A program made the position numbers and the translations under genes. A model generated the notes under the pieces. That model did no database searches and was not told the origin of the DNA. It saw only the letters and a program-made list of their open reading frames with translations. Of a stretch of 64,000 nt of DNA, positions 40,360 to 49,456 are shown piece by piece. Within the stretch, counting starts at the first letter, position 1. Every line of letters starts with the position of its first letter. Origin of the DNA: Beijerinckia sp. 28-YEA-48 (lineage in GTDB: Bacteria; Pseudomonadota; Alphaproteobacteria; Rhizobiales; Beijerinckiaceae); NCBI RefSeq assembly GCF_900104955.1, contig NZ_FNSI01000001.1, positions 1 to 64,000 of the forward strand. The letters are read 5' to 3'.

Positions 40360-42951
40360 GTGGCGTCAGGCAAGCTCAAGACATATCGCGCCAAACGCGA
40401 TTTCTCGAAGACCCAGGAGCCGCAGGGGGCGGCGCGCGCGGTGCCGGCGCAGGCGCTGCGCTATGTCATTCAGAAGCACGATGCCACCCGGCTGCATTAC
40501 GATCTACGCCTGGAACTCGACGGAGTGTTCAAATCCTGGGCGGTGACGCGCGGTCCCTCGCGCGATCCGACGGTGAAGCGGCTGGCGGTCGAGGTCGAGG
40601 ATCACCCGCTCGACTATGGCGATTTCGAAGGCACCATCCCGAAGGGCGAATATGGCGGCGGCACGGTGCAGATCTGGGACCGGGGCTATTGGCTGTCGGC
40701 CGATCCGCACAAGGAGTTGCTGAAGGGCGATCTGAAATTCGTGCTTGAGGGCAAGCGGCTGAAGGGCGGCTGGGTGCTGGTGCGCATGAAGCAGGATCGC
40801 AACGGGGGCAAGCGCACCAACTGGCTGTTGATCAAGCATCGCGATGAATATGCGGTCGAAGGCGATGACGATGGCGTGTTGCAGGGCGATCGTTCGGCCG
40901 CCTCCGGGCGAAGCCTACAGGCGATCGCCGCCGGACGGGGCAAGGCGCCGGAACCCTTCATGACCCACAAGGGGCCTTCGCCTGATGCGATCTGGCATTC
41001 GAAGCCGAAGGAGAGCGCCGGCGCGCGCAAGCTGGCTGCCAAGGGCAAGGAGAACAAGCGCAAGGAGAAGACTGCGATGCCGGCGTTTGTCGCGCCGCAG
41101 CTCTGTGCCGCTTTCGATCAGCCGCCATCGGGCAGCGGCTGGGCGCATGAGATCAAGCTCGATGGCTATCGCATCATCCTGCGTGTCGAGGCGGGGCAGG
41201 CGCAGGTTTTGACACGCACCGGCCTCGATTGGTCGAAGCGCTTTCCCGAGATCGCCAAGGCGGCCGGCGCATTGCCGGACTGTATGATCGATGGCGAAAT
41301 CGCAGCGCTTGATGGCGACGGCAGAACCGACTTCCCGATGCTGCAGGCGGCCTTGTCGGCCTCGCAGACGCAGGACCTGGTGTTCTTCGGTTTCGACCTG
41401 CTGTTCCTTGAGGGCGAAGATCTGCGTGAGCAAGCGTTGCAGGAACGCAAGTTGCGGCTGAACGATTTTCTTAAAGGACATGGCACCGACCGGCTGCGTT
41501 ATCTCGATCATTTCCTGTCCGAGGGCGACGAGGTTCTGCAATCGGTGCGCGCGCTGCATCTGGAAGGCATCGTGTCGAAGCGGCTCGAAGCGCCTTACCG
41601 TTCCGGCCGCAGCGATCTGTGGCGCAAGATCAAATGCCGCGCCGGCCATGAGGTCGTCATTGGCGCGTGGACGTCGAACGGCAAATCCTTCCGCTCGCTG
41701 CTCGGCGGCGTCTATCGCGACGGCAAGCTGGCCTATGTCGGGCGTATCGGGACAGGATATGGCCAAAGTGTCGTGCAAAAACTGATGCCGGAACTGAAGG
41801 CTCATGCGGCGCGACGTAGTCCGTTCAGCGGCAAGAGCGCGCCGAAGGCCGACAAGACGATCCACTGGTTGAAGCCGGTGCTGGTGGCCGAGATTGAATT
41901 CGCCGGTTGGACCGATGATGGCATGGTGCGGCAGGCAGCATTCAAGGGGCTGCGCGCTGACAAGCCAGCGCAGGAGGTTGTGGTCGAAATGCCGAAACCT
42001 ACACTGCCTCCGATTGCCGCGTCGGCGGCGCCTGTACGATCCGGCTCGTTGGCCCGCGTCATGGGCGTCGATATTTCCAAACCGAATAAGGCGCTGTGGC
42101 CCGATGGTGGCGATGGGCGGCCGGTGACGAAGCTCGACCTGGCGCAGTATTTCGACAGTGTCGGCGATTGGATGATGCCGCATCTCAGGGGCCGGCCCTG
42201 TTCCATCGTGCGCATGCCCGATGGCATCGGTGGTGAGAGCTTCTTTCAGCGCCATGCCATGCAGGGCATGTCCGATTTGATCGATCTGATGGAGATCGCG
42301 GGCGAGAAGCCGCCCTATGTCAGCATCGATCACAAGGAAGCGCTCGCGGCTTTGGCGCAGGTGGCGGCGCTTGAACTGCATCCCTGGAATGGCGTGCCTG
42401 GAGATCCTGATCATGCCGGCCGGTTGGTGTTCGATCTTGACCCGGGGCCGGACGTTGCCTTCGATGCGGTGATCGAGGCGGCGAAGGATCTGAAGGAGCG
42501 GCTCGCGGCGGTGAAGTTGGAAAGCTTCTGCAAGACCACGGGCGGCAAGGGGCTGCATGTAGTCGTGCCGCTGATCGACAAGGGGCGCGGGCTGGCGGAC
42601 TGGCCGACGGCGAAGAACTTCGCTTATGCGCTGTGTCTGGCCATGGAGGCCGATACGCCGGATCGCTATGTGGTCAATATGGCGAAGGCGAAACGGGGCG
42701 GGCGGATCTTTCTCGACTACCTGCGCAATGATCGTAAATCGACCGCCGTGGCGCCGCTGTCACCACGTGCGCGCCCTGGCGCTCTGGTCTCCATGCCATT
42801 GCCGTGGACGCGCGTGCGCAAAGGGCTCGATCCCAAGGCGTTCACGCTGCGCACGGCGCCGGCGTTGCTGGAGAAGATCAAGCCATGGGCGGACTATGAT
42901 GAGGCCCGTGGCTCTCTGGCCGATGTGTTGAAACGGATGCAGAAAAAATAA
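40360..42951 (+). CDS. ligD: DNA ligase D (NHEJ phosphoesterase-ligase-polymerase)
   Basis: The frame extends to 40225, but the GTG at 40360 after GGAAAGGCGGGCC gives 863 residues with the usual N-terminus [14 protein letters not shown]. The 3'-phosphoesterase domain is residues ~10-160 ([36 protein letters not shown]). The ATP-dependent ligase is ~240-540, with the adenylated lysine in HEIKLDGYR (K266) and a [10 protein letters not shown] motif. The primase-polymerase is ~570-855 (VFDLDPGP with the DxD metal site). The order PE-LIG-POL is common in Alphaproteobacteria. It repairs double-strand breaks with Ku, whose gene is not in this window. Confidence 0.95.
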   Translation: MASGKLKTYRAKRDFSKTQEPQGAARAVPAQALRYVIQKHDATRLHYDLRLELDGVFKSWAVTRGPSRDPTVKRLAVEVEDHPLDYGDFEGTIPKGEYGGGTVQIWDRGYWLSADPHKELLKGDLKFVLEGKRLKGGWVLVRMKQDRNGGKRTNWLLIKHRDEYAVEGDDDGVLQGDRSAASGRSLQAIAAGRGKAPEPFMTHKGPSPDAIWHSKPKESAGARKLAAKGKENKRKEKTAMPAFVAPQLCAAFDQPPSGSGWAHEIKLDGYRIILRVEAGQAQVLTRTGLDWSKRFPEIAKAAGALPDCMIDGEIAALDGDGRTDFPMLQAALSASQTQDLVFFGFDLLFLEGEDLREQALQERKLRLNDFLKGHGTDRLRYLDHFLSEGDEVLQSVRALHLEGIVSKRLEAPYRSGRSDLWRKIKCRAGHEVVIGAWTSNGKSFRSLLGGVYRDGKLAYVGRIGTGYGQSVVQKLMPELKAHAARRSPFSGKSAPKADKTIHWLKPVLVAEIEFAGWTDDGMVRQAAFKGLRADKPAQEVVVEMPKPTLPPIAASAAPVRSGSLARVMGVDISKPNKALWPDGGDGRPVTKLDLAQYFDSVGDWMMPHLRGRPCSIVRMPDGIGGESFFQRHAMQGMSDLIDLMEIAGEKPPYVSIDHKEALAALAQVAALELHPWNGVPGDPDHAGRLVFDLDPGPDVAFDAVIEAAKDLKERLAAVKLESFCKTTGGKGLHVVVPLIDKGRGLADWPTAKNFAYALCLAMEADTPDRYVVNMAKAKRGGRIFLDYLRNDRKSTAVAPLSPRARPGALVSMPLPWTRVRKGLDPKAFTLRTAPALLEKIKPWADYDEARGSLADVLKRMQKK

Positions 42952-42988
42952 GCCCTCCTGGTCGCAAGACCGGGAGGGCTGTTTGTTT
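42951..42988 (+). terminator. Rho-independent terminator after ligD
   Basis: AGCCCTCCTGGTC and GACCGGGAGGGCT form a 13-bp stem with one T-G wobble and a GCAA tetraloop, followed by GTTTGTTT. The stem starts in the last base of the ligD stop codon and may also serve the convergent reductase gene. Confidence 0.85.
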
Positions 42989-43010
42989 CAGGCGAATCGC
43001 TTTGCGTCGT

Positions 43011-43574
43011 TCAACGCAGGGTCTTGAGCGCCGAATCCCACTTGAGCATTTCGTCGAGCAGGGTCTTGGCGGACAGTTCGATCGCGTCGTTGCCCTTGAA
43101 TTCCTTCTTGTCGTCGAGCAGAGCGCCGACGGCGGGGACGGGCACGCCTTCCGGCGGTGTCACCAGTTTCAAGGAGGTGGCCATCGAGCGGGCAACCTGG
43201 GCCGAGCGCAGGCCGCCGGAGACGCCGCCATAGCTGACGAAGCCCGCCACCTTATAGTTCCACTCGTTGTAGACGTAGTTCAGCGCGTTGAAGAAAGACG
43301 GCGGCGGATTGTAGTTGTATTCGGGAACAACGAAGACATAGGCATCGGCCGACTTGACGCTCTCGCTCCACTTCTTCGTGTGCGCGTGCTCGTATTTCTG
43401 CATGCGCGGATGCATCGGCTCGTCGAAGACCGGCAGATTGAAATCGGCGAGGTCGACCAATGTCGAGTCAAAGCCGCCATGCTTCTGGGCGTAGCTGTTG
43501 AACCACTTGCCGACAGCTGGGCCGATACGGCCAGGACGGGTGCTGGTGATGATAACGTGAAGTTTCGACGGCAC
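43011..43574 (-). CDS. NADPH-dependent FMN reductase family protein
   Basis: The longest frame starts with a TTG, but the GTG at 43574 has TTGGAG six bases upstream and gives 187 residues starting PSKLHVIITSTRPGRIGP, the flavodoxin-like phosphate loop. The flavin loop VPEYNYNPPPSFFNALNYVY and YGGVSGGLRSAQ are also diagnostic. Members reduce FMN, quinones, azo dyes or chromate with NAD(P)H. It is divergent from an HxlR regulator 99 bases away, the classical arrangement for redox-responsive reductase control. Confidence 0.92.
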   Translation of the reverse strand: MPSKLHVIITSTRPGRIGPAVGKWFNSYAQKHGGFDSTLVDLADFNLPVFDEPMHPRMQKYEHAHTKKWSESVKSADAYVFVVPEYNYNPPPSFFNALNYVYNEWNYKVAGFVSYGGVSGGLRSAQVARSMATSLKLVTPPEGVPVPAVGALLDDKKEFKGNDAIELSAKTLLDEMLKWDSALKTLR

Positions 43575-43620
43575 GGGCAACTCCAATGACGGAAAAGGCA
43601 GCAATGGGGCTTGTACCCCA

Positions 43621-43640
43621 GTTACTAAATGTTACCTAAC
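43621..43640. promoter_or_regulatory. Candidate HxlR operator
   Basis: GTTACTAAAT is followed directly by GTTACCTAAC, a 10-base direct repeat, and the second half is itself an inverted repeat (GTTA-CC-TAAC). It lies in the divergent reductase/HxlR promoter region, 47 bases from the reductase start and 34 from the regulator start. Confidence 0.5.
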
Positions 43641-43673
43641 TTCCAACTGATCTTTGCGCAAGAAGGCACAGGC

Positions 43674-44096
43674 ATGGAACGAAGGAACACGGGTGTCACC
43701 GGCAATTGTCAGCATGTGCGGGAAACCCTGACCCGTATCGGCGACAAATGGTCGGTACTGGTCATCATGACGCTCGGTGCCGGTCCGATGCGGTTCAATG
43801 AGCTGCGGCGGGCGGTCGACGGCGTTTCGCAGCGGATGCTGACATTGACCCTGCGCGGTCTTGAGCGCGACGGCTTCGTCATCCGCACGGTGCGACCGAC
43901 CGTGCCGCCGCAAGTCGATTATGAGCTGACGGGCCTGGGCATATCGTTGCAAGGACCGGTGCGGGCCCTGGGCCAATGGGCCTTCACCCATCAGCCGCTG
44001 GTAGAAGAGGCGCGTCGGCGTTACGACGGCCCGGCCACCGCCGGCTTGCCAGAGCCTAGAGCAGGTCGCCTTTCGACAGAAACGCGGCTTGTCTAG
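43674..44096 (+). CDS. HxlR family transcriptional regulator
   Basis: The open frame begins at 43629, but the ATG at 43674 after AAGAAGGCACAGGC is the better start; 140 residues. The HxlR winged helix is clear: [40 protein letters not shown] and [21 protein letters not shown]14-like cysteine near the N-terminus is present, as in redox-sensing members (YodB, QorR), so quinone or diamide-type stress sensing is plausible. It probably represses the divergent FMN reductase and itself. Confidence 0.92.
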   Translation: MERRNTGVTGNCQHVRETLTRIGDKWSVLVIMTLGAGPMRFNELRRAVDGVSQRMLTLTLRGLERDGFVIRTVRPTVPPQVDYELTGLGISLQGPVRALGQWAFTHQPLVEEARRRYDGPATAGLPEPRAGRLSTETRLV

Positions 44097-44116
44097 AAGC
44101 TTTGTTTTGATGGGTC

Positions 44117-44155
44117 TTCAAGGCGCTCGTTCAAGGCGCTCGTTCATGGCGCTCG
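44117..44155 (+). repeat. 13-bp tandem repeat, three copies
   Basis: TTCAAGGCGCTCG occurs at 44117 and 44130, with a third copy TTCATGGCGCTCG at 44143. It lies between the convergent ends of the HxlR and methyltransferase genes. Confidence 0.9.
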
Positions 44156-44190
44156 GCGATGCCGCCGAGCTGCGAAACGCTGTGAACGCT

Positions 44191-44859
44191 CTATTTGCGC
44201 CGTAGCCGCACGAGCGTGAACAGGCCGAGCGGCGACAGGGTGCGGCGCTCGAGCAATTCGACCTCGGGACGCGCAGCGATCCAGTCACCGATGATCGACC
44301 AGGGGAATTGCGGGCGCCAGCCGAGTTTGGCCGCCTGTTTGGCCATGGCCGCTTCGATCCAGGAGATAGGGCCGCTTTCGGCGCCGATGTGATTGACGAT
44401 GATGATCTCACCACCTGGGCGCACGACGCGGACCATTTCGTCCAGGGTGCGCGCCGGATCAGGCACGGTGGTGATGACGTAGGGCGTGACGGCGGCGTCA
44501 AAACTGTGATCGGAATATTCGAGGTTCATGGCGTCCATGACGCGCAGCTCCTCGACATTGCGGAGGCCGAGATCGGCGACGCGTCGGCGGGCGATGTCCA
44601 GCATCGGGCCGCAGAGGTCGATACCGGTGATCTTCACTTGAGTGGAAAACAGCGGCAGTTCGAGGCCGGTGCCGATGCCGACATCGAGCACGCGGCCTTC
44701 GAGGCGATTGACCGCGTCAGCGGCGGCTTGGCGCCCCGGCTTCATGATCAGCGCGAACACATTGTCGTAGACCGGCGCCCAGCGCGCGTAAGCGTCTTCG
44801 ACGTTGGAACTGGTGATGGTCTGCACGCGCTTCTCGTCGCCCCCGGCCATGTTGTCCAT
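44191..44859 (-). CDS. pmtA: Phosphatidylethanolamine N-methyltransferase-like SAM methyltransferase
   Basis: The 222-residue protein has the class I SAM fold: AYARWAPVYDNVFALIM near residue 23, motif I VLDVGIGTGLELPLF (~57), GIDLCGPMLDIARRRV, and VVRPGGEIIIVNHIGAESG (~145). This combination closely resembles the Rhodobacter-type PmtA that makes phosphatidylcholine by three methylations of phosphatidylethanolamine. It would act at the cytoplasmic membrane face. It follows mnmA by 48 bases on the same strand. A ubiquinone/menaquinone methyltransferase is the main alternative, less favoured because of the YARWAPVYD and NHIGAESG motifs. Confidence 0.75.
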   Translation of the reverse strand: MDNMAGGDEKRVQTITSSNVEDAYARWAPVYDNVFALIMKPGRQAAADAVNRLEGRVLDVGIGTGLELPLFSTQVKITGIDLCGPMLDIARRRVADLGLRNVEELRVMDAMNLEYSDHSFDAAVTPYVITTVPDPARTLDEMVRVVRPGGEIIIVNHIGAESGPISWIEAAMAKQAAKLGWRPQFPWSIIGDWIAARPEVELLERRTLSPLGLFTLVRLRRK

Positions 44860-44907
44860 ATCTACCGTGCATGCTTGCCTTGTGCGAGCCGCATACGCAA
44901 GCTTAGG

Positions 44908-46098
44908 CTATGCAGTGGCGCGGATGAAGCCGCCGCCGAGGACGCGGGCGCGCGGTGAGGCGTCTTCGTAGAAGACGCAGGCTTGGCCTGGCGAAACGCC
45001 GTCCTCGCCCGACAGCAGTTCCACAACCACGGCGCCGGTATCGTCGCGGCGCAGCACCGCGGGGGCTGGCGCGCGGGTCGAGCGCAGGCGGGCGGCGATT
45101 TCGACGCCGGCTGCGGGAATTGTGGCGAAGTCGCCGCTGCCGATCCAGTTGACGTCGCGCAGATGCACCGCGCGCGTCGCCAGCGCCTCACGCGGGCCGA
45201 CGATGACCTGGCGCTTGGCCGAATCGAGCTTCACCACGAACAGGGGCGTGCCGCCGGTTGTCGCATGGTCGGTGAGGCCAAGGCCGCGCCGCTGGCCGAT
45301 CGTATAGCGGACGATGCCCGTGTGGCGGCCAAGCACGCGTCCATCGATATGGACGATATCGCCGGGCTCGCCAGCCTCGGGCCGCAGGCGGGCGATAATG
45401 TCGGTATATTTGCCCGACGGTACGAAACAAATGTCCTGGCTGTCGGGCTTGTCGGCGACAACGAGACCGAATTCACGCGCCAGATCGCGCACCTGCGCCT
45501 TGGGCCGGTCGCCGAGCGGGAAGCGCAGCATGCGCAGCTGGTCGCGGGTGGTGGCGAACAGGAAATAGCTCTGATCGCGGTCGGCGTCGGCGGCGCGATA
45601 AAGCGCACGGTCGTCCGAACCTTCCACGGCGCGCGACGAGATATAATGGCCGGTGGCCAATACATCGGCGTTCAGGTCGACGGCGGTGTTGAACAGATCG
45701 GCGAATTTGATGTGCTGGTTGCAGGCAACGCAGGGAATCGGCGTCTCGCCCGCCAAATAAGAATCGGCGAAAGCGTCGATGACCTTTTCCCGGAACAGCC
45801 CTTCATAATTCAGGACGTAATGGGGAATGCCGATGCGCTCCGCGACGCGGCGGGCATCGTTGATGTCCTGGCCGGCGCAGCAGGCGCCCTTGCGATGGGT
45901 GGCGGCGCCGTGATCGTAGAGCTGCAGGGTGACGCCGATGACGTCATACCCCTCCCGGGCCAGCAAAGCGGCGACAACCGAAGAATCGACCCCGCCGGAC
46001 ATGGCGACGACCACGCGCGTTTCCCCCGCCGGCTTGGGCAAGCCAAGCGAATTCAGCGGGGCGCCAGACGATTCTGCCAGGCTGCGGGCGGAAAACAT
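44908..46098 (-). CDS. mnmA: tRNA-specific 2-thiouridylase MnmA
   Basis: The 396-residue enzyme shows the PP-loop [19 protein letters not shown] (~30), the catalytic cysteine in [42 protein letters not shown] with the second cysteine, and the C-terminal barrels. It uses ATP and a relayed persulfide to put sulfur on U34 of tRNA-Lys, Glu and Gln. The product is slightly longer than E. coli MnmA because of a ~25-residue N-terminal extension. It is probably co-transcribed with the pmtA-like gene. Confidence 0.97.
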   Translation of the reverse strand: MFSARSLAESSGAPLNSLGLPKPAGETRVVVAMSGGVDSSVVAALLAREGYDVIGVTLQLYDHGAATHRKGACCAGQDINDARRVAERIGIPHYVLNYEGLFREKVIDAFADSYLAGETPIPCVACNQHIKFADLFNTAVDLNADVLATGHYISSRAVEGSDDRALYRAADADRDQSYFLFATTRDQLRMLRFPLGDRPKAQVRDLAREFGLVVADKPDSQDICFVPSGKYTDIIARLRPEAGEPGDIVHIDGRVLGRHTGIVRYTIGQRRGLGLTDHATTGGTPLFVVKLDSAKRQVIVGPREALATRAVHLRDVNWIGSGDFATIPAAGVEIAARLRSTRAPAPAVLRRDDTGAVVVELLSGEDGVSPGQACVFYEDASPRARVLGGGFIRATA

Positions 46099-46264
46099 GG
46101 GTCAAATCTCGTGAAACAGGCCGATGTCAAAGACCATTCTGGCGGCAAATGCAACCGCCAAACAGTCAGGCTTGCGTTGTCGCTTTATGTGGGGACGGCC
46201 GGCCCGGCTGCCAAGGCAATAAAACCGGTTTGTGAATGGGGCGAAAATTCGGCTGACCGCAATT

Positions 46265-46276
46265 ATGGTTAACCAT
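46265..46276. promoter_or_regulatory. Palindromic CtrA half-site pair upstream of sciP
   Basis: ATGGTTAACCAT is a perfect 12-bp palindrome containing the CtrA half-site TTAACCAT on both strands. It lies 181 bases before sciP and 167 bases before mnmA, in their divergent region. Confidence 0.55.
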
Positions 46277-46382
46277 CCGTTTGAGCCTGTTCCGAACGGG
46301 CACGCTTTCGCGGCCTTGGAAAGAAATTGGCAATAAATGGCAGTGTTTTAGGCGATTTTTACGGGAAAAGTCAGCGCCTCAC

Positions 46383-46397
46383 TTAGGCAAATTTTAA
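46383..46397 (+). promoter_or_regulatory. CtrA box upstream of sciP
   Basis: TTAG-GCAAATT-TTAA fits the CtrA consensus TTAA-N7-TTAA with one mismatch and correct seven-base spacing. It sits 60 bases before the sciP start, where CtrA control of sciP is expected from Caulobacter. Confidence 0.55.
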
Positions 46398-46456
46398 ATC
46401 CGCGCAGGTACCGTTCTCAATAGTTGAGGTCACCATTTAGTACGCGAGTGAGTAAC

Positions 46457-46732
46457 ATGACCGAGCCCCACCGCCCGAGGGTCAAATATGTCATCGGGCC
46501 CGATGGAAGTCCTCTGACGATCGCCGATCTCCCGCCGCCGACCACCAAGCGATGGGTCATCCGGCGTAAGGCTGAAGTGGTGGCTGCGGTGCGGGGAGGT
46601 CTTTTGTCCCTGGACGAAGCCTGCTCCCGCTACACCCTGACCGTCGATGAGTTTCTGAGCTGGCAGATGTCGATCGACCAGCATGGTCTGGCCGGTTTGC
46701 GTACCACGCGCATTCAGCAATATCGCCAGTAA
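46457..46732 (+). CDS. sciP: CtrA inhibitor SciP (DUF1153)
   Basis: The ATG at 46457 gives 91 residues, the normal family length. The conserved core is RVKYVIGPDGSPLTIADLP, KRWVIRRKAEVVAAVRGGLL, the helix-turn-helix SLDEACSRYTLTVDEFLSW and the tail GLAGLRTTRIQQYR, almost identical to family members throughout Alphaproteobacteria. In Caulobacter SciP binds CtrA, or DNA near CtrA sites, and blocks CtrA-activated transcription in G1. CtrA-like boxes precede the gene, which fits feedback control. ctrA itself is encoded 4.9 kb further right. Confidence 0.95.
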   Translation: MTEPHRPRVKYVIGPDGSPLTIADLPPPTTKRWVIRRKAEVVAAVRGGLLSLDEACSRYTLTVDEFLSWQMSIDQHGLAGLRTTRIQQYRQ

Positions 46733-46759
46733 CGGTTCGCCGTTTCAGGTAGACTTGTT

Positions 46760-47509
46760 TCAAGCTTGGAAAGGCCGGTCCGCAGGGGCCGGCTTTTTGC
46801 TGTTCATATCCATGACGGCGGCAATCCGCCGGCGCAGCGCCTGCGCGATTTCCCGCGAGGCATCGGGCGTCAGGTGCAGCCCGTCGACGGACATCGGCTC
46901 GCCGCGGTGGTCCGCAGCGTCGCAGATCTGGGCGCCATCGACATAGATCCAGCGATGCGCGCGGGCAAAGGCGTTTGCATCCCGGTTGAGGCTCTCCATC
47001 GCGGCAGCGCCATGGGCGTAGTCCGGCGCGGCGGTGTCGATCCGCGGCAGGGATAGAATGAAGGTCGCCTCGCGGCCTTCGACGGCATTGGCGATCTTGC
47101 GCAGATTCTCTTTGAAGTTCGTGCGCGTCGCTTCGCTGGCGCCCTTCTGCAGCGCGTCATTGGCGCCGATCGACAGGACGGTGATGCGCGGTCGGCGGCC
47201 GGAGAGGATCTGGGTGATCCGGGGATGGAATTCCCCGCTGGTCAGACCCAGCAGCGCAACTTCAATGACCGGCAAATCGGCGATCGGGCTCAAAACCAAA
47301 TGCGCCACGGTCGAGTCCCCCGCCACAAGCACGAAATCCCCGTCGACTTGGCGGAGCCTGGCTTGCGCATTCAAGGTGGCGCGATTGGCATCGCGGCGGA
47401 TGAGTTTTCCCTGGCGGCGTGCGCCGAGGATCCAGCCGATCATCAGGCACACGGAAAGGGCGAGCGCCAAGCCGATACAGAAGATGATGATGTCGCGTGC
47501 GGTGAACAT
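46760..47509 (-). CDS. SGNH/GDSL-type hydrolase, membrane-anchored
   Basis: The 249-residue protein begins with one membrane helix (residues ~7-28, IIIFCIGLALALSVCLMIGW) and then a periplasm-facing SGNH domain. The catalytic blocks are VAGDSTVAHL (block I Ser), a glycine after LLGLTSG, GANDA (block III Asn) and VDGLHLTPDA with the Asp and His dyad. The fold deacylates or esterifies lipids, glycans or peptidoglycan; the substrate is not evident. It starts three bases before the carbamoyltransferase stop, suggesting co-transcription and perhaps polysaccharide modification together. Its 3' end overlaps the sciP terminator. Confidence 0.82.
   Translation of the reverse strand: MFTARDIIIFCIGLALALSVCLMIGWILGARRQGKLIRRDANRATLNAQARLRQVDGDFVLVAGDSTVAHLVLSPIADLPVIEVALLGLTSGEFHPRITQILSGRRPRITVLSIGANDALQKGASEATRTNFKENLRKIANAVEGREATFILSLPRIDTAAPDYAHGAAAMESLNRDANAFARAHRWIYVDGAQICDAADHRGEPMSVDGLHLTPDASREIAQALRRRIAAVMDMNSKKPAPADRPFQA
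46770..46798 (+). terminator. Rho-independent terminator of sciP
   Basis: A GC-rich stem (CCGGTCC with GGGGCCGG, extended by AAG/CTT around a one-base bulge) with a GCAG loop is followed by TTTTT. It is encoded inside the last codons of the convergent hydrolase gene. Confidence 0.7.
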
Positions 47510-47512
47510 GAA

Positions 47513-49225
47513 CTACCCGCTGACGGTCAAAATCGCATCGCGTGTAACGAGAAAATCGACGCGATCGTCGACGAGGGCCGTGGCGGCTTCCTCGGGCGTA
47601 TTGATGATCGGTTGTTCGTGGACGTTGAAGCTGGTGTTGATCAGAACCGGCGTGCCGGTCTGGTGCTTGAAAGCATCGAGAATGTCGAAATAGAGCGGAT
47701 TGGGATCGCGCGTGATGATCTGCGGCCGTGCCGTATTGTCGACATGCACGACGGCTGGAATGCGTTCCGCCCATTGTCCCTTGACGTTGCAGGTGATCGT
47801 CATGAAGCGACAGGCATAAGCGTTGGTTGACGTGACATCGAAGACATCGGCGGCATCGCTTTCTGGCACGACCGGCGCGAAAGGCATGAACTCGGTGCGA
47901 TCGAGCCGTTTGTTGATCGAATCGTTGATGTCGCGGCGATGGGGAGACGCCATGATCGAACGGGCGCCCAGAGCGCGCGGGCCATATTCCATCGGCCCGA
48001 GAAAGGTCGCGCCGACCTGGCCATCGGCAAGCAGCCGGGCCGTTGTCGCTGCCAGCGATCCTTCAACGACGTGAATGCGCTTGTCATGCTTGAGAATGCG
48101 AGCTGTCGCATTCGCATCGAAATCGCGACCGGTGTAGATGCCGTCGAGACGGTGTCGTTGCCGCAGCCACGTGGGCATTCCGTCCCGTCGCAGGAGAAAG
48201 TCGAGCGCGCCACCGATGGTGAGGCCTTCGTCGCCCATGGGCGGTACGATGAAGACTTCCTCGGCGCCGGTTTCCTCGGCAAGACGCTGGTTGAGTTTGA
48301 CGTTGGCGAACAGGCCGCCAGCCAGGCCGATATGGGAAACCCTCTCCCGTTCCAGGATCCGTGTCACCGATTCAAGTATCACGGCCTCCGTCGCCACTTG
48401 GATGGAGGCGGCGCAGACTTCCCGCGGTTGATCGGCGCAAGCTTTGAAATAATAGGCCCGCTGCTCATCGGCGCTGCTGAACGCGCTGGAAATGATGCCG
48501 CGCTTGTCGACGGAGAACGGCTTCCGGAAAGCTTCCGCGAGCGCAGGTTCGCCAAAGGCGGCGAGGCCCGTGATCTTGCCTTCATGATGCAGCGGTTTGA
48601 AACCGAGCGCCTCGGTGACGTACATATAGGCGCGCGCGATGCTGTCGTTGCGGTAGGGGGTGAGCAACCAACGGTCGTCGCCAAACTGGCAGTCGATCTG
48701 CTCGTAGCGAAAGATGCGCTGGCTATAGTTGACGTTGTCGCCATAGCCGTCGGCTGTGTAGAGCAGCGCATTGTCCCAATCGGTATGGAACAGAGCTGGC
48801 AAAGCATGGGCTTCGTGATGATTGGCGAAGTGGATCGTGGTCCCGCGCGGGAGGCCAAAATGACGGCGCAGCGCCGCAACATTGACGACCCGGCTCGCAT
48901 CCATGCTAACGGCGCGGCGCATGCGGTTAGCAAGATCGGTTGTCTTGCTCGATTTGCCTTGTAGCTTTTCGGCGATGGAGCGGAGCAACGGCTGGCGCAA
49001 CATGCCGCGCGTGACGAGCATGCGGCTGAAAACGGCGACGTCGATGGCTGAGCGCTTGAGGCCCGCGATGGCAAGCACTTCATCGACGCAGATCGAGGGA
49101 TCGCCGCCATCTTTCTTGATGCGGGTCAGACGTTCCTTCTGCACCGCAGCGAGAAGCGTATAATCGTCGAACAAGGCCGCGCTTGAATCGTGCACGCCCC
49201 AGTGAACGCTTAGGATAACCGCCAT
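47513..49225 (-). CDS. Carbamoyltransferase (NodU/CmcH family)
   Basis: At 570 residues this is full length. The N-terminal Kae1-like domain is shown by LSVHWGVHDSSAALFDDYTL, KERLTRIKKDGG and the metal motif NHHEAHA (~140). The C-terminal domain has MEYGPRALGARSIMASPHRR (~430) and INTSFNVHEQPIINTPEEA, typical of O-carbamoyltransferases. It transfers carbamoyl from carbamoyl phosphate to a hydroxyl, often on a lipo-oligosaccharide, antibiotic or surface glycan. No nod or antibiotic genes are nearby, so surface polysaccharide decoration is more likely. The hydrolase gene follows it closely. Confidence 0.92.
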   Translation of the reverse strand: MAVILSVHWGVHDSSAALFDDYTLLAAVQKERLTRIKKDGGDPSICVDEVLAIAGLKRSAIDVAVFSRMLVTRGMLRQPLLRSIAEKLQGKSSKTTDLANRMRRAVSMDASRVVNVAALRRHFGLPRGTTIHFANHHEAHALPALFHTDWDNALLYTADGYGDNVNYSQRIFRYEQIDCQFGDDRWLLTPYRNDSIARAYMYVTEALGFKPLHHEGKITGLAAFGEPALAEAFRKPFSVDKRGIISSAFSSADEQRAYYFKACADQPREVCAASIQVATEAVILESVTRILERERVSHIGLAGGLFANVKLNQRLAEETGAEEVFIVPPMGDEGLTIGGALDFLLRRDGMPTWLRQRHRLDGIYTGRDFDANATARILKHDKRIHVVEGSLAATTARLLADGQVGATFLGPMEYGPRALGARSIMASPHRRDINDSINKRLDRTEFMPFAPVVPESDAADVFDVTSTNAYACRFMTITCNVKGQWAERIPAVVHVDNTARPQIITRDPNPLYFDILDAFKHQTGTPVLINTSFNVHEQPIINTPEEAATALVDDRVDFLVTRDAILTVSG

Positions 49226-49407
49226 ATCTCCTCACAGGCTGATGCCTGAAGCGGGGGCCTTGGCGGCCGTCCAAACATTCGGGCAGGAATGGTCAAAATC
49301 ACAACGCACGGAAGCGCGGATTCGATCCCTGTGCCCGTAAAGTTAGGAAATAATACGATTTTTTGAAGACAAATGCGGCGCAGCTTGGCCGCAAAGTTAA
49401 TGCCGGC

Positions 49408-49451
49408 GCCAAGTCAACGCCAAGTCAACGCCAAGTCAATGCCAGATCAGG
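49408..49451 (+). repeat. 11-bp tandem repeat
   Basis: GCCAAGTCAAC occurs at 49408 and 49419, GCCAAGTCAAT at 49430, and a degenerate GCCAGATCAGG at 49441. The array ends just before the stop of the flippase-like gene, in the 231-base gap after the carbamoyltransferase start. Confidence 0.88.
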
Positions 49452-49456
49452 CGTGG

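Noticed and set aside
40915-42558. 547-codon minus-strand frame inside ligD
   Set aside because: No family resemblance and composition of an antisense shadow; LigD motifs are continuous on the plus strand.
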